From contig NC_133494.1 in assembly GCF_025370935.1 (NCBI RefSeq), positions 2,691,270 through 2,755,269 on the forward strand: a DNA stretch of 64,000 nt, read 5' to 3'. Source of the stretch: Choristoneura fumiferana. Taxonomy: Eukaryota; Arthropoda; Insecta; Lepidoptera; Tortricidae. The translations under genes and the position numbers were made by a program. This document shows positions 10,912 to 22,600 of the stretch, piece after piece (positions within the stretch are counted from its first letter, which is position 1; every line of letters starts with the position of its first letter). The notes beneath the pieces were generated by a model. It was not told the DNA's origin and searched no databases. It saw only the letters and a program-made list of their open reading frames with translations.

Positions 10912-13249
10912 CATATATCTTAGGTACGATAACCCTGTACCCGTGTAAGCTCGGCTCGTGTCGCTATTGCGCCGCGCGCACTGCATGCCCGACGATGTGC
11001 AATGTGTTAACAAACGTTGTGCGAAATTACGACTTCGTATCGTCACGAAATTCGAATTGTAGTTCGCAGTAGCCGTAGTTGTGAAAACTGAACCGCGTAG
11101 CGGGGAACCTTTTCACAATCAATTTACGATGGTTTCCTTGGCAAAATGGAGATAATAATATCTCATTCGCGTTACAGTTTCTTCGACTTACCAGGACTTA
11201 CCGTATATTTACTCGATCATGATAATAGCACAGAGGTGGCTGTGACAGTGTTATTTCGTTTCACTTCACTAAAGTAATGAAGGGAATACAACTACTTGCA
11301 ACTAATTAGCATTTGTGTTGTCATTATACATATGCAGCAACTTATTCCCAAGAACTGCAAAATTTCGGACCACATTTAGATACTTAGGTAGGTACATTTG
11401 TTTCTGCGTATTTAAAGTTATATTGCGCCAGTACTGTATTAGTACTTCCTTGTCTAGTCACACCTCTCGAGTTTTATGCATAATCCATGTGTGAGATTTT
11501 ATTTACATACCATGAGTTTTACTTTGAAAGAAAACCTGCGAAAAAACTGTGTTGTAAAATTCGCAGTCCACGCTGTATCCGCTTGGGAACCCACTACCCG
11601 AACCCTCTCATGCTGAGAGGAGGCCAGTGCTCTACAGTGGAACGTAATGATTATATAGCTTGATATAAAATAGTCAGGTCATTTTACGATAGTCTCTGTG
11701 GCACTTGCAATGTTAGTTTTAAGTGATGTCACAAGGTCTATTAAACTTACGTTACAAGAGCTGCAGTAAAAATCTTAGTGACAGCCTTTACTCTAAACGC
11801 TTGCGTAAAACAGCAAAGGTCATAAACTTTTATTCTTAATCAAGCATTTTTTTTATATTTTAATATTTATTATTATTACAGTGATAAGCTCTGACGACCT
11901 GACCCTTGGTCACGTCATGTGATATTTAGTTACTATCTGCAGTTTAGATCGTTGTATTTTATTCTAGACCGTTTCGTGTCATTTAATGATAGAGGGGCGC
12001 TGGCTTGGCCGGCCATGAATCTAATCGGTCGTTCGAAATTTAATAGAACTAAGAATACTAAAGTTTGGGGACCTTTCTTTCTAAGGAACTGTTAATACTA
12101 TGCTATCCGTTCATTTCGCAACTATAAACGTTTGGCAACCTAATTAATTTCGCAAACTCTAAAACTGTAGAGATTTCTGGATTTGTTTCAGGGCTATCGT
12201 GTAGAACCCTTTAGGTTAGGTTAATTTTATAAAAATCCTGAAATATTTAGTTTCAGAAATATGAAACAGTTGCGAAATGAAACAGGTTGCCAAACGCTAG
12301 TCGCGAAACATTAGTGAACCCTCTTATCTACATTTATCCATTACACATCTAGCCGCTGTTTGTACTTTTCTAACAACAGCACACAAGGGCACATTTTTCG
12401 TTGTAGCATTTTAAAAAGCTCGTACATTAAAACATGTAAACTTGGAAAAAATATGACCAACTAACGGCTGCCCTTAACTTCGTCCGCGAATCATTCGTTT
12501 ATAGAAAGAAAGAAAGAAAACATTTATTCGTGACATTACATGACGTGAAGTTACATGGATAAGAATAATAATAATAAAAACAGAAATAGAATTATTTTAT
12601 TTATCGATTGCGTGTCTGCGGGAACTATGAAATTTTCCGGGGTAAATACTATCCTATCCTCTAGTCCTTTTCAGGGTCTCAAACCTTATCCGTACCTACC
12701 AAATTTCATGTCATGACGATCGGTTGAGTTTGAGTATATTAAACGCTAAAGTATAACAAACACACACACTTACGTCGCCTTTATAATAATACAATTAGTT
12801 AAGACGAGGACCTACTTGCCTAGCAACCTAGATTATTGGGGAACAATAAATTCTTCGAAAGATAAATAAATTCAAATTGGTTTCGTAATTATCATTAATG
12901 TCCTGTTTTAGTTTTTGTTAATTGTGTACTCTAATAGGTGGTCTTAATGATATCGTTTAGTTAGGGGATTGGGCGCGATCGCTGACTGTGGCTTGCATTG
13001 TCATCTAAATTACATATCCGATTCAACTCGATGCCATCAACCGTGAAGTGTTTCGTCCTAATAGAGATGATTCTGGCAGTACCGCCAGAATTTCACTTAC
13101 CGAATTATTGTATTGTCACCAGATTAATTAAGTAGGTATGGCAAATTTCAGCTCAATAGGATACCAAGAAGTGAACGAAAAAATGGTTTGCTAATTTTGA
13201 AACAAGGACTACGCATTGCAAGTAAAATAAAAAAATCGTTATATGTGCG
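10912..13249. other. Non-coding stretch with old repeats
   Basis: No gene recognised. A diverged SINE family A body (CCGAACCCTCTCATGCTGAG) lies at about 11525-11645, and a GAAA microsatellite with a degraded repeat lies at 12500-12800. Confidence 0.45.
12500..12800. repeat. GAAA microsatellite plus degraded repeat
   Basis: AGAAAGAAAGAAAGAAAACA is followed by TTTATTCG. A CTTCGTCCGCGAATC and TTTTCCGGGG body and a CACACACACTTACG tail surround it, as in the TTCGCCCGCG-type elements at 19043 and 22059. Another GAAA run with the same ACATTTATTC flank is at 14945-14975. Confidence 0.5.
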
Positions 13250-13460
13250 ATCAAATGATTAATGATAAAGGACAAGCACCGCAAACCCGCGGCTTTTTAT
13301 TAGGTCACCCGTCTATCTCGTTCAATCTCATTTCAACTTTTCGGCCCCAATGGCCATCTGTTTTCCGTGTTATATGCCCTGCCATTGCCACTTCCAACGA
13401 GCTAATTCGCTTGGCTATACCAGTCGTTCTTCTACGTATGATGATGATGATGATGATGAT
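13250..13460 (-). mobile_element. RTE-like LINE C-terminal fragment with ATG-repeat end
   Basis: Read on the - strand, 13305-13460 encodes AKRISSLEVAMAGHI and RKTDGHWGRKV. This is the conserved C-terminal block of an RTE-like reverse transcriptase that is repeated at 28757-28960 and 36281-36625. The fragment ends in an ATG microsatellite at 13438-13460. It is broken and not translated as a host protein. It stops about 30 bp before the 3' splice site of the first visible AdoMetDC exon. Confidence 0.7.
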
Positions 13461-13489
13461 AATAATAAATGAATGTTCTTTGTCGGCAG

Positions 13490-13691
13490 CGAGAGCAGCA
13501 TGTTCGTGTCGCGCCGCCGCTGGATCCTGAAGACCTGCGGCACGACGACGCCGCTGCGCTGCCTCCGCGCCGTGCTGGCGCTGGCGCGGGACGTGGCCGG
13601 CCACGCGCGCGTCGACAACGTGTTCTACTCGCGGCGCGAGTTCGCGCGCCCGCTGGCCCAGCACAGCCCGCACGACAACTTCGACAGCGAG
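13490..13691 (+). CDS. SamDC: AdoMetDC exon with processing site
   Basis: The acceptor is TTGTCGGCAG and the donor GTGAGT. The first base completes a split Ser codon, then Glu-Ser-Ser-Met-Phe follows: the Glu-Ser bond is where the family cleaves itself. ILKTCGTT (Cys82 of the human enzyme) lies 11 residues on. The exon ends in phase 0. Confidence 0.93.
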
Positions 13692-16600
13692 GTGAGTGCG
13701 CCCCCCCCCCCTCCCATGCCGCACGACATACGTGCTGGCCCTGCCCGTAGAACTAGCCGCCTGCAAACTAGAGCCAACCTCAAATGAGGACGCTGCATCA
13801 GGATATCAAACATTCAGCGTTTTTGTATATTTTTTTCGCATTATCGTTCCAACAAAAAATATTTAAAGAGATTATCCGCAGGGTTAATCTTTTATGAAAA
13901 CTAAAGACAGTGCCGATATAGCGCAATCAATATTTTTGCGACTTGCCCTTCCGTAATAAACGATGATAATGACGTTCAATCGAGCGATCAAAACGCTCGA
14001 ATATTCACCCCTCAGGGGGCGAATTCGTGGTGGGGCAAATTCGTCGCCGAGGACAGGGCCATATTTTATGGGACCATATCGGCTCGCATACTTATCGAAA
14101 TTCCGAATGTAATGTTTGTCAGAATGATCGCTTGTCATAACTCTTTTTTTCTCTGAATCCAAAAATTGATCAGAATTGTTATAAAACAAACCTAACCTAA
14201 CCTATTAGTAATCTATAGGATGACCAATTTAAAAATTTCAGAAAATTTTAAAGTTTCAATGGGAATAAATAATGACAAACGATGATTCAACAAAAATTAC
14301 GGTATGACTTGCGAAGTGTATGCGAACTTTGGCGCTCCCATATTTTATAGGTTTGCTTAGCGTGCTCAAAGAACCCATGAACCGCGTATAGTATACTTTT
14401 GAGCAGCCTCAGTATAAGTAGTATTTAAAGATATAAAAAAACCCACATGAGATAAAGAGCGATCCTACAGAAACGAATTCAAAAACACTATTGTAACGTG
14501 TGTATAATGTACTAAAAATTGAGACTGGTTTTGAAATAGAGACGGCGGTTTATGAATATGAATTTAATCTTTTCATTTCGTTTCTATCAAAACATTTATA
14601 ATACGTAGACTTCACTATTACGTACCTGATTCATAAACATTTCATGCTCAAATCTTTTCTAAGAATAAAAAAAAAACAGCATCGGCTAGCAAATCACGTT
14701 GGTGTTCTTAGAAGTGATAACTGCAATCAATCTAGGGTCTTGAACTTTAGATACCGGTCATCGTTCAGTTAGTCAGTTAATTGCGAAAATGTAATATACT
14801 TTGTTGAAATAATCAGGACCATGCGTCATTGAACTGGCAAAGGAACTATGTATCAGCTTTTCCCAAGGCTTATGACCTGTTTCATCATTATTTGTATGAT
14901 AACGCAATTTTCCTTGTTGATAGAATGAGATACTGTGAGAGTATAAAGAAAGAAAGAAAGAAAGAGGACATTTATTCACTAATACAGAAGACACACAAAT
15001 ACAATAAAAAAAAAAAAAAATAAATAAAAAAGAAGAAATACAAATTCTATTCTATTGTATCCTAAAAGTATCTGTGTATTCATTGAACAGAAAAAGCAAT
15101 ATTAAAAAAAAAAACTTTTTTTTATAGTCGCGCACGATGCGAAGTGCTTTTACACAAAAAAGAGTAAGCCGAGCTGTTTGTAGCGTTGTTAATTTCTCTA
15201 AGTTTTGTAATAAACTTTACTGCAAAGAATATATCGAAAAATAAAATAATCGCTTTGAAAAGAATATACCTACAACGATGCCTCTTCAAAATCACATAAA
15301 AAGTACATTTAACAAAAAATCTGTAAGTATCTTCGCGCGGGAGGGCAATTTCTGCATTCAAATGACCCTGCCCCTGTACCACATAACGTGTCAATTATGT
15401 GTAATAGTTGCTCATGTAACTTCTGTGGTACAGAGGGCGTCTTAAATTACTTCCTTGCACTTTATAAGACATCACGAACAACAAAACTTCGTGACGTGAC
15501 ACGTTACATAACGTCGCAAAACTCCGTTCGCGATGCATCAAACGTCTGCTAATGGACGCGTCTCGAGTGCCGCTCGACGCCCGCCTTCCGAGAAGCGAGG
15601 GGAAACAAAACATGTATGTTTTCTATGCGGTTCTTTGACGTATAGTTATAGCTGTTTGGAATTCTACTGAAATGCTCCCTCTAAATGTAAAATCGCTACG
15701 CTAGGAAGATATACTGCCTTCCTAAGCCAAAAGACGCTTGAGTTATTAATACTATTCTGCATCATATAGTATAAATAAAAATAACACGTTTTTTTTTTTG
15801 AGACAGCGCCTTTTGTCTTAGGAGGGCAGTATAGACGTTTTAAATTGACGATTAGACAGACAGATCCGACATGGGCTATGACGTCATAATGCCGGAACGA
15901 CCATAGAAAATCCATACTAAATATCTTTTCTGAAAGAGATAAAATGCAAACTTCATTCGCTCAAATCTTATTTTTTCAATAGATATTGATGATTATTTAC
16001 GCCAGAATTACTAAATTACACGGTTCAACTCACGATTATAAGTCAGGAATGGTCCGACTAGTTTCGATCTTTTTCATAGATGAGTGGTTCTCAATTATAT
16101 AAAAGTCATGAGTTTTGAGTCGTGTAATTTAGTAATTTTATGTCTCACGAGAAGTAATAATGATTTTTACGCCATACGTTTTATTTTCCATTTTTGTATC
16201 GCGTTAAATTATAAGGGTAAAATTTGTTTCATGCATGTTTTATGGTAAATGATAAAAAAACAAATAGTTCCCTACAATATTCGGGGGTGAATTTCAAAAA
16301 ACTTGAGGAAACACTGTACTAAATGTTGCTTTCACTGTCTTTGCAGGTCGAACTGCTGGATTCGTTCTTCGGCGACGGGCGAGCTTACATCATGGGTCCG
16401 GAGAAGGACTGCTGGTACCTCTATACGCTGTTGCCGCTTGAAGGTTAGTTTCTGTTCGTTCTCACTCATGTGATCGTGGCTGGGCCTTTACGCTTTCCGT
16501 CTTTACAAATTATAACAACTAAGCCGCATCTAGGTCAATTGGTGTTAATCATCCCAAGACTTATTTACCTACTTATTTTATTATATATTTCTACAAGGGA

Positions 16601-19600
16601 GGCTCCTCCTTGGTATTTTTAGGGTTCCGTAGCCAAAATGGCAAAAACGGAACCCTTATAGTTTCGCCATATATGTCTGTCTGTCCGTCTGCGACTTTGC
16701 TCAGGGACTATCAATGCTAGAAAGCTGTTATTTTGCACGAATATATGTGTAAAGTATGCCGACAAAATGGTACAATAAAAAATCAAGAAAATTGTTTTTA
16801 GAGTACGTGCCATAGACGTAAAGTGGGAGTGATTTTTTTTTCTCATCCAATCTTGTAGTGTGGGGTATCGTTGGCAGTCTTTTAAAACCATTAGGGGGTT
16901 GCTAAAACGATTTTTCTATTCAGTGATATGTTTGCAAAATATTCAACTTTAAAGTACAAATTTTCATTTAAATCTAAACCGGTGGGTGGAAAAATTTGAA
17001 AAAAATCAGGATGGTAGTAAGTATATCAGTTATAGTTTTTCTTGTAAGTTTGATAAACTTACAAGAAAAACTTTAACGGTTAAGTTTTCTTGAGAATTAT
17101 TAGTAGTTTAAGAGTAAATAGTAGCCTAAGGTATAAAATATACCTAAACTTGGAATATTCCGTACAAAATACAAAATCCTTAGAAAAATATTACTTAATT
17201 TTTCGGGCGTGTCCGACACGCTCTTGGCCGGTTTTTTTTTTACGACAAGGCTGGCCGTGTGACACTACTACTGCTGCTGCTGCTATTTACTGGCCCGGAT
17301 AATGGAAGTGGAAGCACATGGAAGTTTGACATGAGTTTGTGTGTACACGAAAAATCGGATCAGTGTTGCCATGTCGGTATTATTTGGGCCGGTAAATACA
17401 CCCAGGTGGGCAAACCCAGTCCCGCGGGTCACCAAGAGGCCCTTGTATTTGCCCGCCACGCATTGATGCGCCAGCCGGCTAATAGCGCGACAAACTCTTG
17501 TAGTTAGGTACCTTTGAAAGTAGTGGCCCGTGAGACGGTATTTTATTATCAGAGTTGTTAAAATATAAATATATTTGTTTAAAGGAAATAAGTACTATGT
17601 GTTGAGGAGTATAGTAATTCCATTTGAAGTTCTGTGGTGTTTTGTTTGGCATGGTGTGACGTCTGATACGGTGCGCGTCACCTAGTTTAAGCTTAAACAT
17701 GTATACTTTGGCTATCTGTGGGATCCTGTAATTGGCTCTGTGTTGCTATTCCTTCTACATATATTGTGTTTTAGCTGTTGGTTCTCCTTAAATAAATATG
17801 AATAAAATAACAGAAAAAACATGAGTAAAACTTTTCTATTTCCGGCTGGAATTGCGAATTTTGTTCAGTGCATCCATTTCACGCACTTACAAATGAAAGA
17901 TGATAATCAGCGTTTGCGAGAGCGGTATTGTTGATTTTAATGTCTGCCCGTCCGCTCCTTGTGCCTCTCCCAGAAAAAAATCCTGGATCCGCTCCTGCCC
18001 GGCACCACGTAAGAGTTAACAAAATTTGGCTACCTAAAATATATTTTTTCCAGCCTCAGTCTACAACATTGTGATTTGCGTTCCCCAGGCACCGTAGACG
18101 CGCTGGAGAAGGAAGAGCGTCAGTGTTCCGCGGCGGAGGCGGAGCCCGACCAGACACTTGAGATCCTCATGTCGGAGCTGGACCCCGAAGTCATGGACAT
18201 CTTCACGCGCCAGGCCTCCGTGGACGCCAGGCACGCCACTAGGGTACGTTCTAAGATGCTGGTTAATAGTGGATGAAATTCGCCTTGCAAGATTTGAACC
18301 CAACAAACAAACACTGAAACTGAAAAAAACAAAAAAAAAACAATCTGCCTAACCGTCTGTGCTTAGAAATAAAATGTCCATGAAATATAAATTCAATTAT
18401 ACAAGAGAAGCAGTGATCCCCACACTAGGCACAGCCTGTATGGTGGAGATCCAGATCTTAGAGAATTCATAGAATATACTAGTGATCAGGATAATGATCA
18501 ACAAAAGTGGTTGATCCAAGCATCTCGCAGCGTCCAACGGAAGGATGCATGCTCCTCTCCCGGCTTTCCAGCAAATGATTGAAGCAAGACTCTGTGGGTA
18601 GATAAAAAACACCTCCAACCTTCTCCTCCCTATGGTAAGCTCCAAGGAAATGAGGACGCGCAGCCGAGTTTTTTTACGTTAACTTTTTATCCATTTATTA
18701 TCTAATCTTGATATTCGTTGTTTGCAGGTGTCGGGCATCGACAAAATCATTCCGGGCATGGTGATCGACGACTTCCTGTTCGATCCCTGCGGGTACTCCA
18801 TGAACGGGGTGGCTAAGGATGTGAGTACTGCACACAAACACTATTATAACCACCGGCGGTCACACTTAGACCATAACCTCGCGCCTCTTAGGTACTGTCT
18901 GCTGTAGCCTATTCAACTTGACGAGCTGTAGTGGCTATGAAACACAGCTGCTTGTGATTGGTTAGGGTGAAGCGAGACGGGCGTAATTTTTCGAGTTGCG
19001 AGTCGTGTAATTTCTGCTGCATTCGATTTTATACAAAACTAAAGTTTACCCGCGGCTTCGCACGCGTAAACTATTCGATCTGGTACAATTTAAATTCCGG
19101 GACATTATAAAATTCCCCTGGGAATTCCCAAAATTTATATCGTGGTCTATCGTGGTTGTGTTAAGAACAACTGTCTAAAATTTCAAGACTCTAAACCCAG
19201 CGGTTAAAATTTCAAGATTTTATCCCTATTCCGTGGGAATATCGGGATAAAAAGTGGCCTATGTGTTATTCCAGACGTGCAGCTATCTACATACCAAATT
19301 TCATCCAAATCCTTCTAGCCGTTTTAGCGTGAAGGAGTAATAAACACACACACACACACACACACAAACTTTCGCATTTATAATATTAGTAGGATTCCAC
19401 ACAAATAGAACTTTAGTATGAAATCAAAATTACGCAACTCACAACAAAAAATTACACCCGTCTGGCTTCACCCTGCCTGAGGGATGAGCTGCTAAGTCCC
19501 CTGATATCGGTTAATGTTATTTTAGCGAAGCATCTCTAACCAATACCATGCGGCTGTGTGCTTTCAGTACTAGTTCGTTAACTATTGAAACGTGTTACTT

Positions 19601-22600
19601 AATTTCTTTGAATCAGGCGTTACCTTAAGGCCATATCAATAAAATGAATTTGTTTTAAGTAATGTTAAAGACATTTAAAATTACGTCTACTGACTTGACA
19701 AGCTTTTTATTTGTGTTGGGGTTTTTTTGCTTTCTAGGAATATTATGTATGAGCAATGGTCAAATGCATTTTTTTTAATGTACTATTATTTTATTTATGC
19801 TGCTAAAGGGAAGCAAGGATTTACCATCTGTAAGTTACTGTCGCAAACATTGTTAATACATTTAATTTAAATATATAAAATATAGATCAAATATTAGTAT
19901 ATGAAATAGCACTTGTATCAATATTGAACGTCTAAAGTATGTTTCCATGGCAGGTAACAAAATTGACAATGACACAAACTATAGTGAAACAATACACGCG
20001 TATCGGTCGCGATACACTTAATTAGAATAAGAATAATTTATTTGCCACAATTTGGCACAGCAAGAAAAATAAAACAATAGGAATAATACATATTAAAATG
20101 AGTAAAAATAAACAAAGAAAGAACGAGCAGAAACATTGTAGTGCCGAAAGCAGCAAAAAGGGTCACATTCAGCGTGTTGCCACGGCAAGCCGCAGCGCTG
20201 GTTTTCAGTATGACCCTTTAACTTATAACTAGGACTAACCTAATTATGCCTTGATAGCGCGAACGTGGCGGCATTATAAAACAAGGGATCAAAAAATAAA
20301 ATACTGCATTAAAATTAAAGTAAATAATGGCATTATAGGTCTATGTCTGTATGGAGACATACTTTAACTGGCTAAGTTGTTGATCATTGCCATATTTCAC
20401 CACACTGACAGGTGCGACTACTACTTTCATAGAGAGCCATTTTGAAAATACGCGTATGTTAACCACGAAACACTATAATTCTAAAGCAAACCTGACACGG
20501 ATTTAATTTCATATCAAGATTTTCTAGCAAATCTACAAATAAATGTCGACTTGGAAAAATAATTGTTTCGCAACATAATCAAATCACTAAATTTAGACAA
20601 ATAATCTAGACGTGTCAAGTCAAGTTCAAGCTAACAGAACCGTGTGTAATATTACACGAACCATTTGGCGCCACTTTCGACCCCCTCATAATAGATTGTT
20701 ACTCGACATGTGTCAATGACTATTGTTAAATTAGTGAAATAGGGGCCAGGTATTAATGAAGTTTATGCACGGTGTCCCCAGGGCTGCTACATGACGATCC
20801 ACATAACGCCGGAGCGGTCGTGCTCGTACGTGTCGTTCGAGTCCAACGTGCCGACGGCGCGCTACGAGCAGGTGATCGCGCGCGTGCTCGCCGCCTTCCG
20901 CCCGCAGCGCTTCGTGCTCACCGTGTTCGCCACGCCGGTCAGTACTCAGTCTCACTAGTGCGACCTACACGCTACACGTGTACTCAACAAAACTGATAAC
21001 TCACGTCTTTGCTCGAGTCCGAAACATGTCAAGTTAACTCAATTTAAGACGTGAGTTATCTGTTTATTGCACTATGACTGAGTCTCACGGTAGTTTAATT
21101 TTCAAAAAATACCTACATCGTGTTTAAAAAATCCTATACGATAATTAAACCACATTAAGGCTACTGATTACTAATCCGATACAAGTGGAAAAACATATTG
21201 TACTAGCCGTACGAGAGCGCCAAAGTTCGCATAGCCTTCGCTAGTCATACCGTAATTTTTGTCCGAATCATCGTTTGTCATATTTTTTTTCCTGAATTTT
21301 TTAAATGGGCGTCCTATAGAAAACCTTAGGTTAGGTTAAGTTTGTTTTATAACAGATCAGAACAATTATTGGATTCAGAGAAAAAAAGAGACAAACGATC
21401 GTTCTGACAAACATTACATTCGGACTTCCAAAAAGTATGCGAGCCAATATGGACCCGTGAGTCGCATAATTTCTGCTACATTCAGTATCATACAAAACTC
21501 CTGTTTCGTTCACACGCGTAATCCCGATAAAATTTGAGTTCACGGTGAGAGGGGATCAGTCTTTCACTATTGAATGGATTCACCCAATATTGTATTCTAT
21601 CATCATTTTCTGTGCCTTCTAAGTATGCTTCTTAAATACACAACGTCTTTATTATATTCATTGCACAAACTCCCAGTACAGTCAAATACAAAGAGATGTA
21701 TCCAAGTTAATCTTACAAAATGATGTATCCCTGCGGATGCCATAATTAAGTAGCCATAGAATGTGACAAACATGGTATCCACCGAACCTGACAGAAATAT
21801 GTACGCCTCTAATGTGCAGTATTTATGTATCCCCCTACATTTCCCCTGAAATGTATACTGACAACCTTAATTTAATATCTATCCACAAATTGTGACAAAA
21901 GAAAATATTCATTCAATATTCCAAATTAATGTAACCATCTTTGAATTCAGAACAGAGACAAACAAGAGAAGTTTCCAATAGAAAACAAAAAAGTTTCTCT
22001 CTGAGAAGAATGCCATTTAAAAGTAAATTCATTACGTTATTCTAATATAATTATACTAGCTTTTGCCCGCGGCTTCGCCCGCGTGGAATTTGGTTATCGC
22101 GCGCTGTTCCCTCGGGAACTGTGCATTTTTCCGGGATAAAAAGTAGCCTATGTCACTCTCTGGCACATAAAAAAAACTATTTATGACAAAAATAACGTCG
22201 ATCCGTTTCGACGTGAAAGACGGACAAACATTCAAACACACACACTTTCGCAATTATAATATTAGTATGGATAATTAATTACAAAGGCAGTTCAACAAAT
22301 AAATAAAATGGCTACTTAATTATGGCATCCGCAGGGATACATCTCTTTGTAGTTGACTGTACAAGCGTTGAAAAGAAACTGAATAAATTACGCTCGATTT
22401 TGATATCTTACAATGTGTACAACTCATTTTGAGTCGCCGTGTGGCACAAAGCGGAGTTTTGTATTTAAAACCGAATGCAGCAGAAATTACGCGACTCACA
22501 ACTCGAAAAACGCTCGTATGGCTTCACCCTATCACTATATCGCACAGTGGGGCCAGATATATGTGCGATGTGATATTAATTATTTTTTAACCTTTTGAAC

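Larger units (their letters stand above)
13692..16346. other. AdoMetDC intron with repeats
   Basis: No coding segment. It holds a dispersed repeat at 13965-14350, a GAAA and poly-A microsatellite at 14945-15025, and a foldback at 16005-16140. The GTGAGT donor is followed at once by a poly-C run. Confidence 0.7.
21459..22540. mobile_element. Three-layer nest of foldback elements
   Basis: The outer half-arms (GTCGCATAATTTCTGC at 21465 and GCAGAAATTACGCGACTC at 22483) belong to the same family as 18965-19479. Between them lies a second foldback, 21677-22362, which itself contains a third element, 22059-22271. Confidence 0.75.

Noticed and set aside
13305..13766. 153-codon - strand frame
   Set aside because: A chance fusion of an RTE-like fragment, an ATG microsatellite (read as poly-Ile) and the antisense of an AdoMetDC exon.
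20731..20996. Long frames on both strands over 20731-20996
   Set aside because: Shadows of the GC-rich AdoMetDC exon 20782-20937, whose true frame carries the TIHITPE motif.
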